Part shown: positions 6,380 to 13,399 of the stretch, piece by piece | Layout: each line of letters opens with the position of its first letter | How positions within the stretch are numbered: the stretch's first letter is position 1 | Source: Candidatus Omnitrophota bacterium | Lineage (GTDB): Bacteria; Omnitrophota; Gorgyraeia; Duberdicusellales; 4484-171 | Direction of reading: 5' to 3' | Assembly: GCA_023228195.1 (NCBI GenBank) | Contig: JALOBR010000022.1 | Location: forward strand, 1-14,736 | Length of the DNA stretch: 14,736 nucleotides | Program-made: the position numbers and the translations under genes | Notes under the pieces: model-generated | What the model was told of the DNA's origin: nothing | Database searches by the model: none | What the model saw: only the letters and a program-made list of their open reading frames with translations

Positions 6380-6501
6380 GTTACGAAGGTTACGCGCCTG
6401 CCTATGGCAGTCTGGTTACGGGAAGTTACGAAAGTTACTATTAAAACATTCATTTTATCGTAACATTCGTAACCTGCTTAACCTTCGTAACTTTCGTAAC
6501 C
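6380..6501 (-). repeat. Word-repeat inverted repeat after rpsA (word GTTACGAAR)
   Basis: Starting directly after the rpsA TAA, the minus strand carries near-tandem 9-nt words of the type GTTACGAA(A/G), then the inverted set. gttacgaaagttac (6425-6438) is exactly inverted at 6487-6500. gttacgaaggtta (6380-6392) is inverted at 6479-6491. A small hairpin, ctgcc-tat-ggcag (6398-6410), interrupts one arm. There is no ORF, and no U-run for an intrinsic terminator. Confidence 0.8.
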
Positions 6502-8058
6502 TTAACTAGCCGGCGCGTCTATTCTTGCTGAAAGGCCTATTTTTGCAGAGCCTGGATCAATTTTTATAATCTTTACTTTAAGTTTCTCCGCCGGTTTTAG
6601 TTTTTCCATAATTTCTTTATCTATTTCTCCGGAAAAAACTAATCCTTCAAGTTCTTCTTCAAGCTTTACAAACACGCCAAAATTCGTGACCTTCACAACT
6701 TCACCCTCTAAAACCGTATCTATCGGGTATTTCGCCTGGATCTGATCCCATGGGTCAGTTGTTAACTGTTTTATGCCTAAAATTATTTTTCTGCTTGTTT
6801 TGTCTATGCCTAAAACCTTAAAACTTAAATTTGCGCCTCTTTTAAGAACTTCCTGGGCACGGGTTACGCGTTTGGTCCAAGAGATGTCTTCATTATAGAT
6901 TACCCCTTCAAGGCCATTCTCAAGTTCGGCATAAGCACAACCATCGCCATAGCCCGTCACTTTTCCCTTTGTTTCCGCATCCATAGTTACCAGATTTTCT
7001 ACATCTTCCCATGGATCGCGTTCTAAGTGTTTTATGCTTAAGGAGATTTTTCTTTCGTTTGGTTCTATACTTATGACTTTTGCTTCAATAGCATCGCCCA
7101 CCGCAAACATTTCATAGAGATTAAGGAATTTCTTTGTCCAGGAAATTTCGCTTACATGGACAAGGCCTTCTATCCCCTTCTCAAGTTCAACAAATATACC
7201 GTAATTCTGAATGTTTGTAATTCTTCCCTTTATGGTGGTGCCTGATGGATATTTCTGTTCTATCTCTTTCCATGGGTCAGGAGTTGTCTGTTTAAGGCCG
7301 AGGGAAATTTTCCCTTTTTCCTTGTCGAAGTTAAGAATCATTACCTGGATTTCGTCTCCCACCGCGACTATTTCAGAAGGATGGCTGATTTTTTTCCAGC
7401 TCATATCCGCGATATGGAGCAATCCATCGAGACCGCCCAAATCTATAAACGCTCCGAAATTAGTAACGCTTTTTACCTTGCCTTTCATGGTCTTGCCTAT
7501 CTCTATCTCTTCCCATATCTTCTTACGGGACATTTCTTTTTCCATCCTTACGGCATCTTTGCGCGAAAGAATGAAATTTTCTCTATTCTTTGTCATTTTT
7601 ACTATCTGCAAAAAGCACTTTTTAGCGACAGTAGGCTCTTCACCTGCGTGCCTGATACCGGAAAGGCTTTGCGGCAAGAACCCTTCAACTCCGAAAACTT
7701 CAACTATGTAGCCGCCTTTAACCTTGCGTAGTATTGAGCCTTCAACCAAATCGCCTTCTTTGTGCTCATTTATCAACGTATACCAGCCTTTTGATTCCCT
7801 GGCGCGCTTAAAAGAAAGTATTACTTTTCCTTCGTCGTTTTCAACGTTTTCAACGTATACATCGACTTCCTTCAAATTCTCGATATCCACACCTGCGAAT
7901 TCATCGCGCGGCAGCATACCTTCCGACTTATAACCCACATCCACTACAACTTCTTTTTGGGTTACGCTGACGATTTTGCCTTTTACGATTTCCCCTTCCT
8001 TCAATTCCTTGATTGAAGCGTAATAGGCATTTTCCAATTCTGATGATACTTTTTCCAT
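6502..8058 (-). CDS. rpsA: 30S ribosomal protein S1
   Basis: 518 residues with six S1 (OB-fold) repeats, as in the E. coli-type protein of about 557. The first two, near 20-85 and 100-170, are the divergent ribosome-binding pair (GEIVKGKIVSVTQKEVVVDVG, then GDLVEGSILRKVKGGYIVEV). Repeats 3 to 6 carry the usual GxVxxVTNFGAFIDLG...GLLHIADMSW pattern, with linkers ending in DPW. S1 helps the 30S subunit take up mRNA, above all those with weak ribosome sites, which several genes here have. The ATG follows GGAGG (8069-8073) by 10 nt, a strong promoter lies at 8190-8218, and the leader between can fold, fitting the known autoregulation of S1 in other bacteria. Repeat 6 is the most divergent. Confidence 0.96.
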   Translation of the reverse strand: MEKVSSELENAYYASIKELKEGEIVKGKIVSVTQKEVVVDVGYKSEGMLPRDEFAGVDIENLKEVDVYVENVENDEGKVILSFKRARESKGWYTLINEHKEGDLVEGSILRKVKGGYIVEVFGVEGFLPQSLSGIRHAGEEPTVAKKCFLQIVKMTKNRENFILSRKDAVRMEKEMSRKKIWEEIEIGKTMKGKVKSVTNFGAFIDLGGLDGLLHIADMSWKKISHPSEIVAVGDEIQVMILNFDKEKGKISLGLKQTTPDPWKEIEQKYPSGTTIKGRITNIQNYGIFVELEKGIEGLVHVSEISWTKKFLNLYEMFAVGDAIEAKVISIEPNERKISLSIKHLERDPWEDVENLVTMDAETKGKVTGYGDGCAYAELENGLEGVIYNEDISWTKRVTRAQEVLKRGANLSFKVLGIDKTSRKIILGIKQLTTDPWDQIQAKYPIDTVLEGEVVKVTNFGVFVKLEEELEGLVFSGEIDKEIMEKLKPAEKLKVKIIKIDPGSAKIGLSARIDAPAS

Positions 8059-8083
8059 TAGCTTTAAACCTCCAATTTATCCC

Positions 8084-8150
8084 GGGTTAACCCAGAATTA
8101 AATATCTAATTTTTCCCTAAATTACCTCGCTAGGCATGAATTGCCTTAGC
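8084..8150 (-). promoter_or_regulatory. Structured leader of rpsA
   Basis: Within the roughly 125-nt leader, gctaggca (8129-8136) pairs with tgccttagc (8142-8150) with one bulge around a 5-nt loop, and gggttaaccc (8084-8093) is a 10-nt palindrome just upstream of the GGAGG site. In other bacteria S1 represses its own mRNA through leader hairpins; that this leader does so is inference. Confidence 0.4.
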
Positions 8151-8189
8151 CCGCTATCTAATAATAACCGAGGCCTTTACGGGGCAACA

Positions 8190-8218
8190 ATTATCTCTTA
8201 AAGGCTTGTTTTTGTCAA
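8190..8218 (-). promoter_or_regulatory. Strong sigma-70-type promoter for rpsA
   Basis: Minus strand TTGACA (8213-8218), 17-nt spacer, GATAAT (8190-8195). The predicted start is near 8183. It lies directly after the word repeat that follows plsC, so rpsA has its own transcript. Confidence 0.7.
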
Positions 8219-8220
8219 GA

Positions 8221-8300
8221 CGCAGATTAGCACAGATTGTGAAGCGAATGATCGCAGATTTATCTGTGGTCATCTGTTTTGCAATCTGTGATCGTCTGTG
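8221..8300 (-). repeat. Word-repeat inverted repeat after plsC (word CACAGATNATCGCAGAT)
   Basis: It begins 2 nt after the plsC stop. cacagattg (8231-8239) is exactly inverted at 8282-8290, within longer arms (8221-8238 and 8283-8300) that match at 14 of 18 positions. A central cgcagat/atctgtg pair lies at 8253-8259 and 8262-8268. The same word is used in the spacer after proB at 12248-12332, 4 kb away. Confidence 0.8.
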
Positions 8301-8302
8301 TT

Positions 8303-8872
8303 TTAAAGGCTTTTTATGGTTTCAATAACCTTTGCAGTCACCTGGTGACGGGTATTCTGGCCCTCTAAGCCCTCTACCCTGGCAAAAATAACCTTTATTT
8401 TGCCGAATCTTAAAAACCTGGCGCCCTTAGGGAGAACCTTGTCTGTGCCGTAAACTTTAGCCACTATCACCGGCGCTTGAGACTTTTTATAAAGAAAACC
8501 AACACCCTCCTTAAAAGAATCGTAATTAGTTGCGCGGGTGCCTTGCGGAAAAATCAGCAAAGGCCTATCTTCCAGTATCTTTAAGCTCAAACGTAAAACA
8601 TGCAAATCCGCATGACCCCTTTTAATGGGTATTACATTTATTTTTTTAAGAAACGCTGCGGCTAATTTATTTTTGAATAATTCTTCCTTGGCCAGATAGT
8701 TCAATTGCCTTGGGCAGACCATCCCGACGACTTCCGGGTCAAGGTAGCTTATGTGGTTTGAGGCCAAAATAAAAGGCCCGGTTTTCGGAAATACGTCTTT
8801 TCCTTCTACCTCTATCTTGCAAAACAAACTTACAAGCAGGAAACAAAGCCCCTTGCAGAATTCATAAGTCAT
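8303..8872 (-). CDS. plsC: 1-acyl-sn-glycerol-3-phosphate acyltransferase (PlsC/AGPAT family)
   Basis: 189 residues, in the short-to-normal range. The enzyme adds the second acyl chain to lysophosphatidic acid at the inner membrane, giving phosphatidic acid. An N-terminal hydrophobic helix (CKGLCFLLVSLFCKI) is followed by the catalytic ASNHISYLDP (H40 and D45 of the HX4D motif), KKINVIPIKRG (motif II) and IFPQGTRA (motif III, 108-114), then APVIVAKVYGTD. Motif III is usually FPEGTRS; Gln replaces Glu here (codon 8543-8545). The gene overlaps the 3' end of the mutase gene by 11 nt (ATGACTTATGA) and has no good ribosome site of its own, so translation is probably coupled. It might instead act as a lyso-lipid acyltransferase of other specificity. 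Confidence 0.9.
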   Translation of the reverse strand: MTYEFCKGLCFLLVSLFCKIEVEGKDVFPKTGPFILASNHISYLDPEVVGMVCPRQLNYLAKEELFKNKLAAAFLKKINVIPIKRGHADLHVLRLSLKILEDRPLLIFPQGTRATNYDSFKEGVGFLYKKSQAPVIVAKVYGTDKVLPKGARFLRFGKIKVIFARVEGLEGQNTRHQVTAKVIETIKSL

Positions 8873-10253
8873 AGATCATTTTTTTGCCTAGAGAAAGCAA
8901 CCTGTCTGCTTCTTGTTTAGATTTGCTTTCAGCGTATACTCTAACGATGGGCTCTGTCCCTGATTGGCGAAACATAAGCCAGTTGTCTTTAGTAATTAAC
9001 TTAATACCGTCTAATTTATTTATTCGTTCTATTTTTTTTCCAAAAAGCGAGGTTGGCAGCTTTAAATCGTTTACGCTTTTCTTAAGGCTTTTTACGGGGA
9101 TTGCAGTTCTGCTGTAGAACCACCTTCCGTAACTTTTATATAAGCCATCCAGAAGCTTACCATAACTCTTTTTTTCGATGGCCATCATTTCAAGCAACAA
9201 AAGCGCTGCGGCAGAACCATCTCTTTCCGGAATATAACCATTAAACCCTATGCCGCCGGCTTCTTCTCCGCCGATTGAAATAAGCTTTTCCTTGAATAAG
9301 CTTGAAATATATTTAAAACCAACCGGGGTTTCATAGCAAGCTACCCCAAGCGACATTGCAACATCATCTATAATATTACTTCCAACAACAGTTTTGCCGA
9401 TACCGCCTTGTTCATTTCTATTTTTAGCCATATGTATGCTTAAAAGCGGAAGTATTACCTGTGCATTTACATAATTACCATAACTGTCGAAAGTCGCGAT
9501 CCTGTCTGCATCTCCGTCAAGCACAACACCTAAATCATAATTGCCTGACTTCATCCTTTTCTCCATTTCTATTAGATTTTCTTCAATCGGCTCGGGGTGG
9601 AAACCGCCGAACGAAGGGTTAAACTCGTTGTGCAGGTAATTTACCTTTATATTACATTTGCCAAGAACATGCTCGATGAAATTGTCTCCTGCGCCATACA
9701 TAACGTCAACTAAGATATTAAGTTTTAATTTACGGATTTTATTTAAGTTCACGAATTTTTTTAGAAAATCGACATAAAGAAAGGTTAAATCTTTAATCTC
9801 CAAAAACTTTTTGGCTTTCGCCGCTTCTTCGCTGATAGTTTTTGGCTTTGTTTTATAAAGAAGAGATTCGACTTTGTCGGTAATAGTCTTATCGGCGGCA
9901 GCGCCGTCTTTTGTTTTTATTTTAAGGCCGTTGAATTCTGCGCCGTTATGCGATGCCGTAATCATTACACCTAAATCATATTTTCCATGCAAAGCGTGAA
10001 GGCTTACGGCAGGTGTAGGAACTGCGGAGTTCGACAAAACTGCTTTTATTTTGTTGGCCGCAAGCACCAATGCAACAGTTTTAGCGAATTCAGCGGATAA
10101 AAACCTGCGATCATAACCGATTACTACTTTCTTATTGCCTTTTCCCTGCTTATACAGATACTCAGCGATTGCCTGAGAAACTATTCTTACATTATCAAAG
10201 GTAAAATTATCAGCAATTACACCACGCCAGCCGTCTGTACCAAATTTAATCAT
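8862..10253 (-). CDS. Phosphoglucomutase/phosphomannomutase-family enzyme (possibly GlmM)
   Basis: 463 residues from ATG 10251-10253, chosen because AGGAG lies just upstream and IKFGTDGWRG is the typical family start. A GTG 7 codons earlier falls next to the preceding word repeat. The enzyme shifts phosphate between C1 and C6 of a hexose or hexosamine. It shows all four family sites: phosphoserine loop TASHNG (S101), Mg site DGDADR (246-251), sugar loop GGEEAGG (328-333) and phosphate loop RQSGTEP (429-435). The sugar loop is usually GEESGG/GEXSGH, so Ala replaces Ser. The IPERDG that follows is typical of bifunctional Pgm/Pmm proteins more than of GlmM, so I give no symbol. Coupling with plsC suggests envelope precursor supply. 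Confidence 0.92.
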   Translation of the reverse strand: MIKFGTDGWRGVIADNFTFDNVRIVSQAIAEYLYKQGKGNKKVVIGYDRRFLSAEFAKTVALVLAANKIKAVLSNSAVPTPAVSLHALHGKYDLGVMITASHNGAEFNGLKIKTKDGAAADKTITDKVESLLYKTKPKTISEEAAKAKKFLEIKDLTFLYVDFLKKFVNLNKIRKLKLNILVDVMYGAGDNFIEHVLGKCNIKVNYLHNEFNPSFGGFHPEPIEENLIEMEKRMKSGNYDLGVVLDGDADRIATFDSYGNYVNAQVILPLLSIHMAKNRNEQGGIGKTVVGSNIIDDVAMSLGVACYETPVGFKYISSLFKEKLISIGGEEAGGIGFNGYIPERDGSAAALLLLEMMAIEKKSYGKLLDGLYKSYGRWFYSRTAIPVKSLKKSVNDLKLPTSLFGKKIERINKLDGIKLITKDNWLMFRQSGTEPIVRVYAESKSKQEADRLLSLGKKMIYDL

Positions 10254-10270
10254 TTGACTCCTTTCTTGTG

Positions 10271-10361
10271 ACACGAATGACCACGAATCAGAGATGGATG
10301 TCCACGAATAAATCTGTTTCCCATTCGTGGCAATTAGTTTTTAATTCGTGGCAATTCGTGT
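10271..10361 (-). repeat. Word-repeat inverted repeat after nadD (word CCACGAATT)
   Basis: It begins 3 nt after the nadD stop. acacgaatgaccacgaat (10271-10288) is inverted at 10344-10361 with 16 of 18 matches. An inner hairpin pairs ccacgaat (10302-10309) with attcgtgg (10323-10330) around 13 nt. No U-run, no ORF. Confidence 0.8.
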
Positions 10362-10364
10362 TAA

Positions 10365-10925
10365 CTATTTATACAACTTATGTTTTTCTATATACTTTGC
10401 CACACTATCGTTAACAAGATATTTTACAGAAAATCTTTTTTTTATCAACCCTCTTATGTAAGAAGAAGAAATTCCCATCTGCACAATTTGCGCGATTATA
10501 AATCTGTTTTTTGTTTCCAATGGGTATGCCCGGCGCTTGGCAACGACTATTTTAACTGCTTTTTTTAAGCTTTCAAAATATTTCCAGGTAGGAAAATCAT
10601 TGGCCAAGTCTGAGCCGACTATAAGATAGAATTCCGCACGCTTAAATTTATTTTTAAGCTCGCGCACCGTATCTATTGTATAAGAAACGCCTCCGCGCTT
10701 TATCTCTAAATCAAGCGCCTCAAAACGGCTATCTCCTTTAATCGCAAGATTCACCATATTAAGCCTGTCGCAGCCTTTTACATTGTGGCTTTCTTTATGC
10801 GGTGGTATGTTGGTGGGAACAAAAAAAATCTTATCCAGGGAAAGCTTTTGCGCGACTTCCTGAGCAAGTATCAAATGCCCTACGTGCGGCGGATTAAATG
10901 TTCCACCTAAAATTCCTATCTTCAT
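10365..10925 (-). CDS. nadD: Nicotinate-nucleotide adenylyltransferase
   Basis: 186 residues, normal for NadD (about 190-215). It joins nicotinate mononucleotide and ATP to make deamido-NAD in NAD synthesis. The nucleotidyltransferase signature is complete: GILGGTFNPPHVGH (about 4-17), with FVPTNIPPHK next and YLIVGSDLANDFPTWK in the middle. ISSSYIRGLIKK (about 152-163) is the ISSTxIR nucleotide-binding end motif. The gene follows proA by 57 nt; in that gap I see no Shine-Dalgarno site, only a CTGAA repeat. NadD often lies near proA and obg in bacteria, which supports the assignment. Confidence 0.96.
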   Translation of the reverse strand: MKIGILGGTFNPPHVGHLILAQEVAQKLSLDKIFFVPTNIPPHKESHNVKGCDRLNMVNLAIKGDSRFEALDLEIKRGGVSYTIDTVRELKNKFKRAEFYLIVGSDLANDFPTWKYFESLKKAVKIVVAKRRAYPLETKNRFIIAQIVQMGISSSYIRGLIKKRFSVKYLVNDSVAKYIEKHKLYK

Positions 10926-10936
10926 TATTTTGATGC

Positions 10937-10960
10937 GCTTTCAGCGTTCAGTCTTCAGCT
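10937..10960 (-). repeat. Short tandem CTGAANN repeat between proA and nadD
   Basis: On the minus strand three copies of CTGAA occur at an exact 7-nt period (CTGAAGA, CTGAACG, CTGAAAG) in the 57-nt spacer. It lies about 20 nt after the proA stop and has no inverted partner, so it is a weaker member of the spacer-repeat set. Confidence 0.5.
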
Positions 10961-10982
10961 GCTGACACCTTATAGCTCTTTT

Positions 10983-12233
10983 TTATTCTCTGATTTGCCC
11001 ATCCCCTTCAACCACCCATTTGTAAGTAGTAAGCTCCTGTAATCCCATGGGGCCGCGGGCGTGGATCTTATCGGTAGATATGCCTATTTCAGCGCCTAGG
11101 CCAAACTGAAAGCCATCGCTAAAACGGGTTGAAATATTTACGAAACAGCAGGCAGAATCAACTCCTTTTGTAAATTTTGCCGCCTTGCTTAAATCTTTCG
11201 TAACAATGCTGTCTGTGTGATGAGAGCCGTAAAAGTTTATATGCGAAATTGCTTCGTTTATGTTTGCCACAACTTTTATCGTAACTATCAAATCCAGATA
11301 TTCAGCAAACCAATCCGCATCTTTTGCTTTTTTTATACCTTTTAATATGCGGCAGGTTTTACTGTCTCCTCTTATTTCCACTTTATATTTATCGAGTTCT
11401 TTTTTTAATAAGGGAAGGAAATTACCTGCTACGTCCTGGTGCACAAGAATTTTTTCAACGGCATTGCAAACAGAAGGCCTTTGCACTTTCGCATTTACGC
11501 AAATACGCAATGCTTTGCCCATATCTAATGCTTTATCTACAAATATATGGCATACCCCCTTGTAGTGTTTTATTACAGGAATTTTGGAATTTTCTACGAC
11601 CTTGCGTATGAGGGCTTCTCCGCCTCTTGGCATAACCAAGTCTATATATTCATTTTCACGAAGTAACAAATCAACTATCTTGTGTTCTGTTTTTTCTACG
11701 ATAAAAAAAGGCTCGAAGTCTATACCGCTGGAACGTATCGCTTCTTTAAGAATTTTTCCTATGGCTCTATTCGAATTTACAGAGTCTTTCCCGCCGCGGA
11801 GTATCGCGACGTTTGATGATTTAAAAAGAAGCCCTACACAGTCGCTTGTTACGTTGGGCCGCGCTTCAAAAATTATCAGGATAACTCCGATAGGAATTCT
11901 TACTTTCTTAAGTTTAAGGCCGTTTGGCCGCTGCCACTCGCCGATAACTTTACCGACAGGATCAGGCAACTTTGCAATTTCTTTTAGGGAATTACTCATT
12001 TCATTTAAACGCTTATCGGAAAGTGTAAGACGATCGATGAAGCTTTGCTGTAATTTATTTTTTATGGCGGCTTTAACATCCTTCGCGTTTTCTTTAAGAA
12101 TAAATTCCTTATTCTTAAGAAGATAATCGGCCATTTGAAACAGTATGGCGTTCTTTTTTTCGCTATCCAACTGCGCTAATTTATAGCTCGCCTCTTTCGC
12201 TTTTTTAACTAGATTTCTTACGTATTTCTGCAT
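10983..12233 (-). CDS. proA: Gamma-glutamyl phosphate reductase
   Basis: 416 residues, the normal length. ProA reduces gamma-glutamyl phosphate with NADPH to glutamate semialdehyde, the second step of proline synthesis. It has the aldehyde dehydrogenase-like fold: IPIGVILIIFEARPNVTSD (cofactor-binding half), NVAILRGGKD, LVMPRGGEALI, and the catalytic cysteine in VQRPSVCNAVE (C256). The C-terminal part ends with GLGAEIGISTDKIHARGPMGL, highly typical of ProA. It follows proB as expected, but the 92-nt gap holds a repeat with a terminator-like hairpin. There is no Shine-Dalgarno site: a run of nine A lies upstream of the ATG, which might serve as an S1-dependent start. Confidence 0.97.
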   Translation of the reverse strand: MQKYVRNLVKKAKEASYKLAQLDSEKKNAILFQMADYLLKNKEFILKENAKDVKAAIKNKLQQSFIDRLTLSDKRLNEMSNSLKEIAKLPDPVGKVIGEWQRPNGLKLKKVRIPIGVILIIFEARPNVTSDCVGLLFKSSNVAILRGGKDSVNSNRAIGKILKEAIRSSGIDFEPFFIVEKTEHKIVDLLLRENEYIDLVMPRGGEALIRKVVENSKIPVIKHYKGVCHIFVDKALDMGKALRICVNAKVQRPSVCNAVEKILVHQDVAGNFLPLLKKELDKYKVEIRGDSKTCRILKGIKKAKDADWFAEYLDLIVTIKVVANINEAISHINFYGSHHTDSIVTKDLSKAAKFTKGVDSACCFVNISTRFSDGFQFGLGAEIGISTDKIHARGPMGLQELTTYKWVVEGDGQIRE

Positions 12234-12247
12234 TGTAATTTTTTTTT

Positions 12248-12332
12248 ACACAGATGATCGCAGATAAAAAATCACAGATGATCACAGATAAAATCATCTG
12301 TGATCATCCGCTTTCAAATCTGTGGTTATCTG
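12248..12332 (-). repeat. Word-repeat inverted repeat between proB and proA (word CACAGATNATC)
   Basis: On the minus strand the repeat overlaps the proB stop: ACAGATAACCACAGAT (12317-12332) contains the TAA. atcacagatgat (12271-12282) is exactly inverted at 12293-12304, and acagatgatcgcagat (12250-12265) matches the inverse of 12317-12332 at 13 of 16 positions. At least six copies of the cacagat word lie within 85 bp, on both strands. Confidence 0.82.
12266..12304 (-). terminator. Possible intrinsic terminator or attenuator between proB and proA
   Basis: Minus strand: a perfect 12-bp stem ATCACAGATGAT / ATCATCTGTGAT with a 10-nt loop (stem ends at 12271), followed at once by five further T (12270-12266). 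The stem is AT-rich and therefore weak. If it works, it would reduce proA transcription relative to proB. Confidence 0.4.
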
Positions 12333-13375
12333 TATTCTTTCATAACAAAATTATTTCTGTGTATAACTTCTTTTTCGAATTTCTTGGTGCGGCAGTTAAT
12401 TAATTCGTCTGAGGAATAATTAACTATCCCACAACCCAGGATATTTTCATTTTCATCTAAAACTTCTACGGAATCTCCTCTTTTAAAATCCTGATCTGTC
12501 CTGATGATGCCTACGCAAAGAAGGCTTTTGCCATGGTTTAATACTGCTTCTTTCGCGCCGGTATCTACATAAATTTTACCTTTTATTTTTTTACTAAAAG
12601 CAATCCATCGCTTGCGGGCTTTGCACACGGCGTCTTGCGCCAAAAATGTTGTGCCTAAATTTTCTCCGCCTACAATGCGTGAGATAACTCTTTCAGTGTG
12701 GCCGGATGCAATAATCATTCTTATGCCTGAGCAGGTTGCAATCTTTCCTGCTTCTAGTTTCGTAGACATGCCGCCGCTGGTAAAAGCCTTGCCTTTGAAC
12801 TTTACCAAAGATGAAATTTTTTCATCGATTTTAATAACCGTATTTATTATTTTTTCTTTATCCATAAGCCCGGAAACATCCGACAATATAAGCAATGTTT
12901 GCGCACGAACCAAATCTCCAACCAAAGCAGAAAGCCTGTCATTATCACCGAATTTTATTTCATCAAAAGATACAGCATCATTTTCATTTATTATCGGTGT
13001 GATATCCAAAGAGAGGAGCTTGTTTATCGTGTTTCGCGCGTTTAAAAAGCGCTTACGATTGTCAAAATCGTCCCAGGTAAGAAGAATCTGCGCACAGGAT
13101 TTTTTATGTTTTTTAAACTCAGCCTCATATGCATCCATAAGTATAATTTGGCCAAGCGATGCAAATGCCATAAGGGCCGTTGTGTCAGTCGGTTTTTTAC
13201 TAACTCTAAGTTTATCCGCCCCACAGGCGATTGCGCCGCTGCTTACAAGAATAACCTTAACCCCGGCTTTTTGTGCTTCCAAAACATCTTTTACGAGCGC
13301 CCCTATCAAAGAATTATCCAACTTCCCGGATGGGGCGATTATGCTGCTGCCGACTTTTACTACGATTTTTTTCAT
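12326..13375 (-). CDS. proB: Glutamate 5-kinase
   Basis: 349 residues, close to E. coli ProB (367). It phosphorylates glutamate, the first and usually proline-inhibited step of proline synthesis. The amino acid kinase domain runs to about residue 250: KIVVKVGSSIIA at the start, VSSGAIACGADKL, INENDAVSFDE, FGDNDRLSALVG and TSGGMSTKLEAGKIA. A PUA domain follows (KIYVDTGAKEAVLNHGKSLL to the end, about 262-340), as in bacterial ProB. The last residues, RNNFVMKEYR, sit inside the repeat of the next spacer. It follows the Obg gene by 24 nt with only a weak AGG upstream, so the two are probably co-transcribed. Confidence 0.97.
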   Translation of the reverse strand: MKKIVVKVGSSIIAPSGKLDNSLIGALVKDVLEAQKAGVKVILVSSGAIACGADKLRVSKKPTDTTALMAFASLGQIILMDAYEAEFKKHKKSCAQILLTWDDFDNRKRFLNARNTINKLLSLDITPIINENDAVSFDEIKFGDNDRLSALVGDLVRAQTLLILSDVSGLMDKEKIINTVIKIDEKISSLVKFKGKAFTSGGMSTKLEAGKIATCSGIRMIIASGHTERVISRIVGGENLGTTFLAQDAVCKARKRWIAFSKKIKGKIYVDTGAKEAVLNHGKSLLCVGIIRTDQDFKRGDSVEVLDENENILGCGIVNYSSDELINCRTKKFEKEVIHRNNFVMKEYR

Positions 13376-13399
13376 AATTTTATTACCTAGAGGCCATGG

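Noticed and set aside
6380..6501. CRISPR array
   Set aside because: The repeated words are 9 nt and appear on both strands with irregular or no spacers; there is no repeat of 24-37 nt and no cas gene.
11584..12126. 180-codon plus-strand frame opposite proA
   Set aside because: Antisense shadow of proA, Ser/Phe-rich, no start signals.
12248..12332. Tyrosine-recombinase or integron attC site
   Set aside because: The inverted structure resembles attC only superficially; there is no R-box consensus and no cassette-like boundary around proA.
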